Shown here: positions 1 to 6,225 of the stretch, one piece after another
How the letters are laid out: every line of letters starts with the position of its first letter
How positions within the stretch are numbered: position 1 is the stretch's first letter
Source: an uncultured Oscillospiraceae bacterium
GTDB taxonomy: Bacteria > Bacillota_A > Clostridia > Oscillospirales > Oscillospiraceae
Reading direction: 5' to 3'
Assembly: GCA_947631675.1 (NCBI GenBank)
Contig: CANRMG010000053.1
Location: 1-10,598, forward strand
Length of the DNA: 10,598 bases
Notes under the pieces: generated by a model
Told to the model about the DNA's origin: nothing
Database searches by the model: none
The model's input: only the letters and a program-made list of their open reading frames with translations
Program-made: the position numbers and the translations under genes

Positions 1-1017
1 GGCGAACAGGCCCACGGCGATGCCGCCCCAGATGCCGTTGCAGCAGTGGACCGCCACGGCGCCCACAGGGTCGTCGATGCGAAGCTTGTTATCGAGAAGC
101 CACACGCCGAACACGACGAGCACGCCCGCCACCGCGCCGATGATGATGGCGCCCAGGCAATCCGTCACGTCGCAGGGCGCCGTGATGGCCACCAGGCCCG
201 CCAGGGAGGCGTTCAGGCACATGGACACATCCGGCTTGCCGAACTTCAGCCACGTGAAGATCATGCATACCGTCGTCGCCACGGCGGGGGCCACGGTGGT
301 GGTCAGGAACACGCTTCCCAGCTGCTCCACACTGGTGCAGGCCGCGCCGTTGAAGCCGTACCAGCCCAGCCACAGGATGAACACGCCCAGGGCCCCGATG
401 GGGATGTTGTGGCCGGGGAAGGCGTTCACCTTCACGATCTTGCCCTTGGCGTCCCTCGTGAACTTGCCGATGCGGGGACCCACCAGCTTCGCGCCGATGA
501 GGGCGCACACGCCGCCCACCATGTGGATGGCCACGGACCCGGCAAAATCGTGGAACCCCAGCTGGGCCAGCCAGCCGCCGCCCCATATCCAGTGGGCCTC
601 GATGGGGTAGATCAGCGCCGAGATGACGCCGGAATAGACGCAGTAGGATATGAACCGGGTCCGCTCCGCCATGGCGCCGGACACGATAGTAGCCGTGGTG
701 GCACAGAACACCAGGTTGAACACGAAGTTGGACCAGTCAAAGCTCTCGTAGGCTGTGAAGATGTCGAACCCGGGCTTGCCGATGAAGCCGGCGAGGTCCT
801 CCCCCAGCAGCAGACTGAATCCGATCAGGATAAACACGCATGTGCCGATGCAGAAGTCCATCAGGTTCTTCATCAGGATGTTGCCTGCGTTCTTCGCCCG
901 GGCAAAGCCGCTCTCCACCATGGCGAAGCCCGCCTGCATCCAGAACACCAGCGCCGCGCCGATCAAAAACCATACGGCAAATATCTCGCCCGACAGGCTC
1001 TCCAATATCTCCTCCAT
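1..1017 (-). CDS. amt: Ammonium transporter (Amt/MEP/Rh family), 5' part, runs off the window edge
   Basis: Integral membrane channel for ammonium uptake. The first 339 residues are visible, of roughly 400 or more in the family, and the frame is still open at base 1. Seen: several hydrophobic helices; the segment ARAKNAGNILMKNLMDF near residues 39-55; GFHDFAGSVAIH at 154-165, which carries the conserved aspartate (D157) and pore histidine (H165) corresponding to D160/H168 of E. coli AmtB; and a GWYGFNGAA segment further on. The ATG at 1017 is preceded by AGGAGGA at 1026-1032 with 8-nt spacing. The gene has its own promoter and a leader hairpin, and is divergent from the glycosyltransferase operon. 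In this family a PII protein gene (glnK) often follows amt or is fused to it; that part lies outside the window. The family call is very secure; transport specificity is taken from the family. Confidence 0.97.
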   Translation of the reverse strand, partial: MEEILESLSGEIFAVWFLIGAALVFWMQAGFAMVESGFARAKNAGNILMKNLMDFCIGTCVFILIGFSLLLGEDLAGFIGKPGFDIFTAYESFDWSNFVFNLVFCATTATIVSGAMAERTRFISYCVYSGVISALIYPIEAHWIWGGGWLAQLGFHDFAGSVAIHMVGGVCALIGAKLVGPRIGKFTRDAKGKIVKVNAFPGHNIPIGALGVFILWLGWYGFNGAACTSVEQLGSVFLTTTVAPAVATTVCMIFTWLKFGKPDVSMCLNASLAGLVAITAPCDVTDCLGAIIIGAVAGVLVVFGVWLLDNKLRIDDPVGAVAVHCCNGIWGGIAVGLFA

Positions 1018-1049
1018 TTTTTGCTTCCTCCTCTTGATGCGAATAGATC

Positions 1050-1099
1050 AAAAACGGCAGGGACGCCCCGACTTACCAGTCACGACGTCCTTGCCGTTT
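1050..1099 (-). terminator. Terminator-like hairpin inside the amt leader (possible attenuator)
   Basis: In the amt transcript, bases 1099-1086 (AAACGGCAAGGACG) pair with 1065-1052 (CGTCCCTGCCGTTT). This is a 14-position stem with a single A-C mismatch. The intervening loop holds a small inner hairpin GACT-GGTA-AGTC. The 3' arm runs into five T residues (1054-1050). The element sits between the promoter and the ribosome binding site, about 33 nt before the start codon, so it can only act on amt's own transcript. In the plus direction the T-run is just three, which favours the minus orientation. A role as a nitrogen-responsive attenuator is inference; it could also be a 5' stabilising hairpin. 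Confidence 0.6.
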
Positions 1100-1109
1100 C
1101 ATGCTACGC

Positions 1110-1138
1110 ACTATATACCCCCGCGGTTCGATTGTCAA
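1110..1138 (-). promoter_or_regulatory. Sigma-A-type promoter of amt
   Basis: On the minus strand TTGACA (1138-1133) and TATAGT (1115-1110) are separated by 17 bp. The -35 is perfect and the -10 differs from TATAAT at one base. The predicted start is about 1104-1102, giving a leader of about 85 nt before the amt ATG. An alternative reading uses TATATA (1117-1112) with a 15-bp spacer, which is less likely. Confidence 0.75.
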
Positions 1139-1232
1139 GGCACAATCACCAGTTTTTTCGCCTTCATTTGTGCATTTTGTCGGATTCCATAGACTTTGGC
1201 CGCCGGGCCGCGGCCGGTTTATGAGTTTTGAC

Positions 1233-1257
1233 AATGTTGAACATTAGAGTTTCTAAT
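1233..1257 (+). repeat. Two overlapping upstream dyads
   Basis: AATGTTGAACATT (1233-1245) is a perfect 13-bp palindrome around a central G. It overlaps ATTAGAGTTTCTAAT (1243-1257), with 6-bp arms and a 3-bp centre. The right arm contains the TTCTA half-site seen in the downstream operators. Both lie over the weaker upstream promoter candidate. They may be a further regulator site, or chance palindromes in AT-rich DNA. Confidence 0.4.
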
Positions 1258-1271
1258 TCATCTTTTCTCTC

Positions 1272-1300
1272 TTGACAAAGTTCGCTTCCCGCTGTATATT
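1272..1300 (+). promoter_or_regulatory. Main promoter of the glycosyltransferase operon
   Basis: A perfect TTGACA (1272-1277), a 17-bp spacer and TATATT (1295-1300) form a strong sigma-A-type promoter, with transcription predicted to start near 1307. The -10 box overlaps the first of three palindromic operators, so a bound protein would block polymerase. A second, weaker candidate lies upstream: TTGACA (1228-1233), 18 bp, TCTAAT (1252-1257). Confidence 0.8.
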
Positions 1301-1349
1301 CTATCTCGATAGAATCTTCTACTCTAATAGAACCTCTATCAAAGTAGAA
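1298..1349 (+). promoter_or_regulatory. Three tandem 16-bp palindromic operator-like repeats
   Basis: Copies: TTCTATCTCGATAGAA (1299-1314, extended to 8-bp perfect arms at 1298-1315), TTCTACTCTAATAGAA (1317-1332) and CTCTATCAAAGTAGAA (1334-1349). The shared pattern is TTCTA-N6-TAGAA, with starts 18 and 17 bp apart. The first overlaps the -10 box, and the last ends just before AGGAGG at 1353-1358. Such spacing and placement are typical of repressor binding sites. The repeats do not match any operator I can name with confidence; a PadR-, MarR- or BlaI-like winged-helix protein is only a guess, and no regulator gene is adjacent. Confidence 0.7.
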
Positions 1350-1363
1350 CATAGGAGGCGGCC

Positions 1364-2665
1364 ATGAATCATATACTACGATACCTGTATCTCCTGGCGG
1401 CGGTCGCGGTCCTGGCCGCCGGGACGGCGGCGCTGCTTGCGCGCTGCGCCGGCCGGAAGACATTAAATTTGGGCGGACACAGCCTCCCGCTCCGCTGGGG
1501 CGGGGCAAGCCATGGCGAGACCTTCACCCGCTCCATGGCCCTGCGGGCGGCGCTGTGGGCCGGGGCCTATCTGGCCGCGCTGTACGCCGTGACAGCGCTT
1601 TTCTGCGCCGTTGCCCGGGGCAGCATGAGCCTCCAGGGCCTCGCCGACGCCTTCCGCAAATCTGACGCCGCCCACTACCGGAACCTGGCGAAGCTGGGCT
1701 ACCACGACTGCATCGAAGATGGCCAGCACCTTTTCCTTGTGTTCTTCCCCCTCTACCCCTGGACTGTGCGGGCGATGCACGTACTTTTCGGCAATTACGA
1801 TCTGTGCGCACACCTGGTGTCGGGCCTTTCCTTCATCGCGGGCTGTGTGATGTTCGCCAGGCTCATGACGGAGGACCTGGGCTGGGCCGCCGCCCGGACG
1901 GGCCTGGGCCTGCTCATGGCATGGCCTTTCTCCTTCTTCTTCGCCGGGGCGTTCACGGAGAGCCTGTTTTTCTTCCTGTCGGTCACGACGTTTTACCTGA
2001 TCCGCCGGCGGCGCTGGCTCTGGGCGGGGCTCATAGGGGCCTTGGCGGCGCTGACCCGGATGCAGGGGATCCTGCTGGCCTGCGCCGGGCTGGCCCAGTA
2101 CTGGGTGGACGAGCGCCCGCTGGAGAAGCTTCACCGCCGGCAGTGGCAGGGCCTGAGGGCTGACCTTGTCCGCAAGCTGCTGCCCCTGGGCCTCATGGGC
2201 CTGGGCGTGGCAGTGTACCTGTGGCTCAATTGGGACGTGGAGGGCGAACCTTTCCGCTTCGCCTTCTACCAGCGGGACCACTGGTTCCAGTATCCGGTGC
2301 CCCTGACCCGATGCCTCGCCATCATATGGGACCAGCTGGCCATCCACGGCGGCGACGCCTTCGCATACACCACCCTGGTGCCGGAGCTGGCCGTGTTCGC
2401 CCTGGCCGCCGCCGGGTTCCTCTACGCCGCCGGAGCCCTGCCCATCCCCTGGACGGTGTACCTGCTGGGCTGCCTCGTGCTCAACTACTCCCTGAGCTGG
2501 CCGCTGAGCTGCGGCCGGTACATGGCCTGCGCCTTCCCCATGTTTGCCGCGCTGGCCCGCTTCTGCCGGCGGCGGCCCGCCCTGGGGCAGGCTGCGACAG
2601 GCGTCTTTTCCCTGCTGCAGGGGGCATATCTTTACGCCTTCCTCACGGGCACGACCATCTATTGA
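1364..2665 (+). CDS. PIG-V-like mannosyltransferase family protein (GT-C fold membrane glycosyltransferase)
   Basis: A 433-residue polytopic membrane protein with about ten or more hydrophobic segments. Seen: SDAAHYRNLAKLGY at 100-113, matching the D-x-x-H-(Y/F) loop of PIG-V-type enzymes (D101 the likely catalytic acid, H104 conserved); FFPLYP at 127-132; GAFTES at 195-200; LTRMQG at 230-235; and SCGRYMACAFPMF near 382-394. This motif order is that of bacterial PIG-V homologues, GT-C enzymes that transfer a sugar from a lipid-phosphate donor outside the membrane. The true donor and acceptor cannot be read from the sequence, so 'mannosyl' is only the family name. The ATG at 1364 follows AGGAGG (1353-1358) with 5-nt spacing. 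It is the first gene of an operon with the next glycosyltransferase and is expressed from a promoter with a triple operator. Confidence 0.85.
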   Translation: MNHILRYLYLLAAVAVLAAGTAALLARCAGRKTLNLGGHSLPLRWGGASHGETFTRSMALRAALWAGAYLAALYAVTALFCAVARGSMSLQGLADAFRKSDAAHYRNLAKLGYHDCIEDGQHLFLVFFPLYPWTVRAMHVLFGNYDLCAHLVSGLSFIAGCVMFARLMTEDLGWAAARTGLGLLMAWPFSFFFAGAFTESLFFFLSVTTFYLIRRRRWLWAGLIGALAALTRMQGILLACAGLAQYWVDERPLEKLHRRQWQGLRADLVRKLLPLGLMGLGVAVYLWLNWDVEGEPFRFAFYQRDHWFQYPVPLTRCLAIIWDQLAIHGGDAFAYTTLVPELAVFALAAAGFLYAAGALPIPWTVYLLGCLVLNYSLSWPLSCGRYMACAFPMFAALARFCRRRPALGQAATGVFSLLQGAYLYAFLTGTTIY

Positions 2666-2674
2666 GGTAATAGT

Positions 2675-4159
2675 ATGTTAACTAATGTCCGCTCCGCCGT
2701 CCTTCGCATCTTTTACGGCCTATTCGCCCTGTGCTTTCTCTGGATCATGGTGCCCATCCTCGCCACCGGCGGCTGGTATTACTACGGCTATAAGGCGGGC
2801 TGGCTCCTGCTCTGCACGGCCTTGGCCCTGGGGGCGCTCCTGGGTGTCTGGCGGCTGATAAAGCGCTTCGAGCCCGCCCTGGTCCGGCATGCCCGCGCCG
2901 TCACCGCCGTCTTTCTGGTGGTCATGACCATCGCGCAGATGGTCCTGGGCCTGCGGCTGCGGTACGCGCCCGTGTTCGACATCGACGCCATATTCGGCGG
3001 CGCGGTCCAGTGGGTCGAGACTGGCTCCTTCCCCTCCTACTACGACTATTACTACACCTTCTTCAATAACTTCGGCGGCCTGCGCTTCATGTACTGGATA
3101 TTGCGCCTGGCGGACGCCTTGGGCATCCGGGACTGGTATCTGGCGGCCACGGCAACCAACTGCGCCCTCTCTCTGCTCATCATGTTCATTACCGGCCAGG
3201 CCGCGAAAAAGCTGCTGGGCGTCCGGGGCCAGATGATGGCCTATGCCCTGTTCGCCCTGAGCCCGCCCTTTTGGTTTATCGCCCCGGCCTTTTATACCGA
3301 CGCGCTGAGCATGCCCTTCCCCATCCTCACCTACTGGCTCTGGCTTGTGGCAAGGGAGCGGCCCCGCCGCCGGGACCGGCTCATTCTGTACGTGCTGATG
3401 GGCCTTTCCACCGCCCTGGGCGCCCAGATCAAGGCCACGGTGATCATCGCCCTCATCGCCATCCTCCTGGACGGCATACTGCGGGGCCAGTGGACGCGGA
3501 CCGCCGCTCTGGGGCTCATCGCCGCACTCATCCTCCTGGCGGGCCAGGCGGGGCTGGACCGGGACATCTACCGCCACCTGGACCGGGACACGGCGGAGCA
3601 GCGGCGCACGCCCCTGCTCCACTGGGTGATGATGGGCCTGGGCGGCGTCGGCATGTATGACCCCGACGCCTACGCCTTCACCCAGTCCTTCACCGACCGG
3701 GAGGCACAGGACATCGCCCTGAAGGGAGAGATCGCCTGCCGGATAGCGGACCTGGGCCCCAAGGGCATGGTGAAGCTGCTCACCCTGAAGGGGAACATCC
3801 TCTTCGGCGACGGCACCTACGGCCTTTCCGACTGCCTGGGCGGGACGGCGCTGACCGAGAGCCGCCTGCGTCAATGGGTGCTGCCCGGCGGGACGTACAA
3901 CGGGGTATACAAGCACATCTGCACCGGCATGCTGTTCGCCCTCTACATCCTGCTGATCGCCGCCGGCCTCCGGGACGCCTTTTGCGGCGGGGATATGCTC
4001 AGTATGCTGGTCCCCCGGCTGGCGGTGTTCGGCCTTCTGCTGTTCCTCCTTATGTGGGAGGCCCGGTGGCGGTACTTCTCCAACTTCATCCCCCTCATAT
4101 TCCTCTGCGCCCTGCCGGGATCGGATGCGCTGGGGAGAAAGCAAAAAGACCCCCTCTGA
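2675..4159 (+). CDS. Polytopic membrane protein, probable GT-C (GT39-like) glycosyltransferase
   Basis: 494 residues with many transmembrane helices. Seen: an early extracytoplasmic loop with APVFDIDAIFGGAVQW near 98-113, with D102/D104 in the position of the GT-C catalytic acid; AFYTDALSMP at 205-214; GAQIKAT at 249-255; a loop GLGGVGMYDPDAY at 321-333; and a C-terminal EARWRYFSNFIPLIF at 462-476. This resembles Firmicute GT39-like membrane glycosyltransferases that use polyprenyl-phosphate sugars. I recognise the general architecture and not a named enzyme. The ATG at 2675 lies 9 bp after the stop of the previous gene, whose TGA merges into a GAGG ribosome binding site, so the two are probably translationally coupled. 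I see no clear terminator after it; a large inverted repeat starts 7 bp downstream. Substrate unknown. Confidence 0.75.
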   Translation: MLTNVRSAVLRIFYGLFALCFLWIMVPILATGGWYYYGYKAGWLLLCTALALGALLGVWRLIKRFEPALVRHARAVTAVFLVVMTIAQMVLGLRLRYAPVFDIDAIFGGAVQWVETGSFPSYYDYYYTFFNNFGGLRFMYWILRLADALGIRDWYLAATATNCALSLLIMFITGQAAKKLLGVRGQMMAYALFALSPPFWFIAPAFYTDALSMPFPILTYWLWLVARERPRRRDRLILYVLMGLSTALGAQIKATVIIALIAILLDGILRGQWTRTAALGLIAALILLAGQAGLDRDIYRHLDRDTAEQRRTPLLHWVMMGLGGVGMYDPDAYAFTQSFTDREAQDIALKGEIACRIADLGPKGMVKLLTLKGNILFGDGTYGLSDCLGGTALTESRLRQWVLPGGTYNGVYKHICTGMLFALYILLIAAGLRDAFCGGDMLSMLVPRLAVFGLLLFLLMWEARWRYFSNFIPLIFLCALPGSDALGRKQKDPL

Positions 4160-4166
4160 CGAGGAA

Positions 4167-4442
4167 GGCAAAGTGCGGCCGGCCCTTCCCATGTTGATAT
4201 AGCGCGGCACAGCCCGACAGTACACCTGCGCACCGTTTCGCTACGCTCAACAATGTGCCATGCAGGCGCACTGCCGGTTCTGTCCGCGCGTCGGGCTGGT
4301 GAGGGCCGCCCGCCGACGGCGCCCCAAGGAGGCAGGCGTGTCTACCTGACGTGCGGCGGGAACCGGCAGTGTCCCGGACGCGGTTGACGAGCGAAGCGAG
4401 CCTTAGCGGCAGGGATACTGTCGGGCCAGGCCGCACTACGCC
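4167..4442. repeat. Long nested imperfect inverted repeat (about 276 bp), MITE-like or structured RNA element
   Basis: Collinear complementary arms, outside to inside: GGC(4167-4169)/GCC(4440-4442); AGTGCGGCC (4172-4180)/GGCCGCACT (4429-4437); GCCCGACAGTA (4212-4222)/TACTGTCGGGC (4416-4426); TCGCTACGCTC-AAC (4238-4251)/its near complement at 4384-4399; and CACTGCCGGTTC (4269-4280)/GAACCGGCAGTG (4360-4371). The apical 79 bases hold smaller pairs: CGTCGG (4289-4294)/CCGACG (4313-4318) and CAGG/CCTG around 4333-4348. Read as RNA it would make a long interrupted stem with two apical hairpins. Short frames through it have no supported start site. It sits between convergent genes. I see no clear target-site duplication. 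The remainder of this 391-bp gap (4443-4513) shows nothing I can name. Confidence 0.65.
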
Positions 4443-4502
4443 AACGTTATTGCAGCGCTTTGCTGTCGACGCAGGGAGCGCCTTTGCCAACACTAAGGAT
4501 AG

Positions 4503-4533
4503 GAAAAGCATTGCCCCCCTCGTCCGAGGGAGG
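4503..4533 (-). terminator. Possible terminator of the downstream sigma/anti-sigma module
   Basis: On the minus strand CCTCCCTC (4533-4526), loop GGAC, GAGGGGGG (4521-4514) forms an 8-bp stem with one T-G wobble. The wobble pairs only in minus-strand RNA; in plus-strand RNA the same position is a C-A mismatch. The T-run (TTTT, 4507-4504) comes six bases after the stem, so termination would be weak. It lies 17 bp after the stop of the anti-sigma-like gene. Confidence 0.4.
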
Positions 4534-4550
4534 TGTTATATTATGTCAAC

Positions 4551-5570
4551 TTACTTCGGCATAGGTATCTCCACGTCCTGGAAGGTCACGTGGTCCACCT
4601 GGCCGAGATCGATGGGCACGTCAAACTGGAAGGAGCAGACCTTGCCGAAGTCCCTCGCGCTGTTCGTCCCCCCGCTCCCCATAACGGTGGAGCCGTCGGC
4701 CATGGTCACGGTCATGTCGTCGAAGGGCTGGATGTAGTCATAGGCGGTGATATACTCCACCGTCGCCCCCAGCGCCGTCAGGCGGAGGCTGCTCAGCCCC
4801 ACATCCTCCTTATTTCCGGTGGAGGGGTTTTTCGCCAGGACGTTCACGGTCCCGTCCAGCAGCTCGATCTCCTCTGCCGCGGGCAGGACGAAGGTGAACT
4901 GCCACCTCCCATTCACCAGCGTCTGCTCAGTCAGATGGCTTTCCTCGTCCAGCTCCCACACCCGCAGGTCCTTCACGGTGACGGTCCGCTCCTTCCCGTC
5001 GGCCAGGTCCAGATCGCTGGCAACGGTGGCGGTGCGGTCCAGCTCCAGGAGGATGACGCCCTCGTTTTCCCCCATGCCCTCGTCCTTGAACATGGTCATC
5101 TGCAGGCCACGACCGGTCACGCCCTCCTCCGAGGCATCCTCCGCGTTGAACCCGGATATCTCCACGTCACAGTCGTAATTCTGTTCCTCCGGGTCCAGCA
5201 CCGTCCCCGCCGGGGCGGTCACGTCCAGCATGATATAGGCGTCGTGCCGCGTGGCTATAGCCCTGTCCACCGTGACCGTCCAGCCGTCCACGGTCTGGCT
5301 CTGGTCCACCACGGCGGTCAGCGCCTCGATGGTGGCCTGCTGGCTTTCCGTCAGGTCCCCGCCGTTTCGCCAGGCGAAGTGGTCCAAAAGCGCGTCGCCG
5401 TAATAGGCCGCTGCCGTGGCCCCCAGGGTCAGCACCAGCGCCGCCGCGAGACCGATGACCAGCGCCCTGCGCCCATGGCCCCGCCGGACTGGGCCCATCT
5501 CCCCCGCCGCCTGCACCAGCGCCGGATCCACCTCGCCGATGGCCTGCAAGAGCCGCTCATTCCCCTTCAT
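4551..5570 (-). CDS. Membrane-anchored anti-sigma-like protein, DUF4179-type (module 1)
   Basis: 339 residues. Seen: a short cytoplasmic N-terminus with LLQAIGEVDPALVQAA at 7-22, a motif common at the start of clostridial proteins paired with ECF sigma factors; a basic patch; one transmembrane helix at about 36-56 (ALVIGLAAALVLTLGATAAA); then a large acidic extracytoplasmic region with GWTVTVDRAIA near residue 96, the kind of segment seen in DUF4179 proteins. The ATG at 5570 overlaps the sigma gene's TGA (ATGA), with AAGGAGGG upstream, so translation is coupled. Genes in this arrangement usually encode the membrane partner that holds the sigma factor inactive until a signal arrives; that role is inferred from position and layout, and the signal is unknown. 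A longer frame upstream of this ATG merely overlaps the sigma gene. Its paralogue is at 6226-7221. Confidence 0.82.
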   Translation of the reverse strand: MKGNERLLQAIGEVDPALVQAAGEMGPVRRGHGRRALVIGLAAALVLTLGATAAAYYGDALLDHFAWRNGGDLTESQQATIEALTAVVDQSQTVDGWTVTVDRAIATRHDAYIMLDVTAPAGTVLDPEEQNYDCDVEISGFNAEDASEEGVTGRGLQMTMFKDEGMGENEGVILLELDRTATVASDLDLADGKERTVTVKDLRVWELDEESHLTEQTLVNGRWQFTFVLPAAEEIELLDGTVNVLAKNPSTGNKEDVGLSSLRLTALGATVEYITAYDYIQPFDDMTVTMADGSTVMGSGGTNSARDFGKVCSFQFDVPIDLGQVDHVTFQDVEIPMPK

Positions 5571-6124
5571 ATAAGTCCCTCCTTTTCCAAATGCGCCCGC
5601 AGCTTTTTCCGGGTCCGGGCCAGCATGGATTTGACCTTGCTCTGGGAAAAGCCCAGGCGCTGTGCCATGTCCTTCACGCTCTCCATATACCAGTACCGGC
5701 GCAGGAACACCCCCATCTCCACCGGGGGCAGAGCCCGGACGAAGGCGTTCACCGCCCCCGCCAGCTCCTTCATGGCCAGCTCCTCCTCCGGGCCGCCCGC
5801 CGCCGGGACGCATTCAGTAAGCTCCTCCAGCACCAGCGGCGTCTCGCCCCCGCCCCGCTTGGCAGCATACTTGGCCCGCCAGCGGTCCAGGGCCAGGCGC
5901 CTGGTGATCTTCCCCAGAAAGGCGGAGAGGATGCCCGGCCGCGCGTCGGGCATGGCGTTCCAGGCCCCCAGCCACGTGTCGTTGACGCACTCTCTCGCGT
6001 CCTCCCGGTCCGCCAGGATGTTCCCCGCGATGGCCAGGCAGTACGGGCCGTACTTATTCTCCGTCTCCGCCACGGCTCGCTCATCCCGGGCCCAGTACAG
6101 ATCCACGATCTCGCTGTCCTTCAC
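5567..6124 (-). CDS. ECF-type RNA polymerase sigma factor (module 1)
   Basis: 185 residues from a GTG start at 6124. Seen: sigma region 2 at about 8-90, with DREDARECVNDTWLGAWN at 39-56, the clostridial version of the polymerase-binding D-A-E-D-x-x-Q-D-T-F segment; a linker with KRGGGETPLVLEEL; and region 4 at about 125-178, with the helix-turn-helix GFSQSKVKSMLARTRKKL. No other domains, so it is a minimal ECF sigma. The open frame extends to an ATG at 6199, but that start lies inside the preceding terminator. The GTG has AAGGGGG 7 nt upstream and aligns exactly with the paralogue's start, so GTG is preferred. It overlaps the anti-sigma-like gene by 4 bp. It is probably self-activated through the promoter block at 6148-6174. 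Confidence 0.92.
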   Translation of the reverse strand: MKDSEIVDLYWARDERAVAETENKYGPYCLAIAGNILADREDARECVNDTWLGAWNAMPDARPGILSAFLGKITRRLALDRWRAKYAAKRGGGETPLVLEELTECVPAAGGPEEELAMKELAGAVNAFVRALPPVEMGVFLRRYWYMESVKDMAQRLGFSQSKVKSMLARTRKKLRAHLEKEGLI

Positions 6125-6147
6125 TGTCTCGCCCCCTTCACCCATCC

Positions 6148-6174
6148 AGTCGGAAAAAACGGCTCCCGGTCGCA
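6148..6174 (-). promoter_or_regulatory. Predicted ECF-type promoter of sigma module 1
   Basis: On the minus strand TGCGACC (6174-6168), a spacer containing a T6 tract, and CGACT (6152-6148). Known ECF promoters of Bacillus (sigma-X, -V, -M, -W) have an AAC-type -35, a T-rich spacer and a CGAC/CGTC-type -10 at about this distance. The same block, with the same 15-bp spacing, precedes sigma module 2. Self-activation is inferred. A TATAAT (6179-6174) just upstream has no recognisable -35 partner. Confidence 0.65.
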
Positions 6175-6184
6175 TTATAACATG

Positions 6185-6212
6185 AAAAAAGCCGGGCATA
6201 CGCCCGGCTTTT
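6185..6212 (-). terminator. Intrinsic terminator between the two sigma modules
   Basis: A perfect 7-bp GC stem, GCCGGGC (6191-6197)/GCCCGGC (6202-6208), with a 4-base loop. On the minus strand it is followed by six T residues (6190-6185), and on the plus strand by four. It ends the module 2 transcript 13 bp after the anti-sigma-like stop and separates it from the module 1 promoter. Confidence 0.9.
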
Positions 6213-6225
6213 GAATTATGTCAAC

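Larger units (their letters stand above)
1018..1363. other. Divergent intergenic region between amt and the glycosyltransferase operon
   Basis: This 346-bp stretch holds the amt leader and promoter on the left, and the promoter plus operator array of the glycosyltransferase operon on the right. Between them (1139-1232) I see a T-rich stretch at 1153-1158 and a GC-rich inverted repeat, GGCCGC (1198-1203) with GCGGCC (1210-1215), followed by only three T residues; I cannot assign it a role. No convincing gene lies here. The right half is markedly AT-rich compared with the rest of the window. Confidence 0.7.

Noticed and set aside
1050..1099. ANTAR-type two-hairpin antitermination motif in the amt leader
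   Set aside because: Only one hairpin is present, and its terminal loop does not have the A-first, G-fourth hexaloop.
1164..1508. Minus-strand open frame of 114 codons, with a plausible-looking C-terminal part, between amt and the glycosyltransferase operon
   Set aside because: It overlaps the start of the PIG-V-like gene and its promoter/operators, has no ribosome binding site at its possible starts, and its N-terminal half is a mirror of the coding strand.
4095..4511. Minus-strand open frame of 138 codons through the 4160-4510 gap
   Set aside because: It runs through the long inverted repeat and into the end of the opposite-strand glycosyltransferase gene. The translation has no recognisable domain and no ribosome binding site was seen.
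4160..4550. Group II intron, IS remnant or tRNA in the intergenic gap
   Set aside because: There is no domain V-like sequence, no transposase fragment and no cloverleaf with the conserved tRNA loops. The arms fit a simple long fold-back instead.
6174..6179. TATAAT upstream of sigma module 1 as a housekeeping promoter
   Set aside because: The base positions for a -35 fall inside the terminator stem (CGTATG), with no resemblance to TTGACA. The equivalent place in module 2 has no TATAAT. The GCGACC/GACT block is shared by both and explains the leader better.
4533..6185. Very long plus-strand open frame (550 codons) opposite the sigma/anti-sigma module
   Set aside because: Its translation is rich in H, G, R, Q and P with no domain, as expected from the complement of GC-rich coding DNA. 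The minus strand encodes well-recognised proteins with correct overlaps. The same holds for long frames opposite amt (46-1224), the second glycosyltransferase (2720-4225) and the ABC ATPase (7708-9039).
6219..6224. TTGACA just after the module 2 anti-sigma-like stop as a promoter -35
   Set aside because: No -10 lies 16-18 bp downstream; that position is inside the terminator hairpin.
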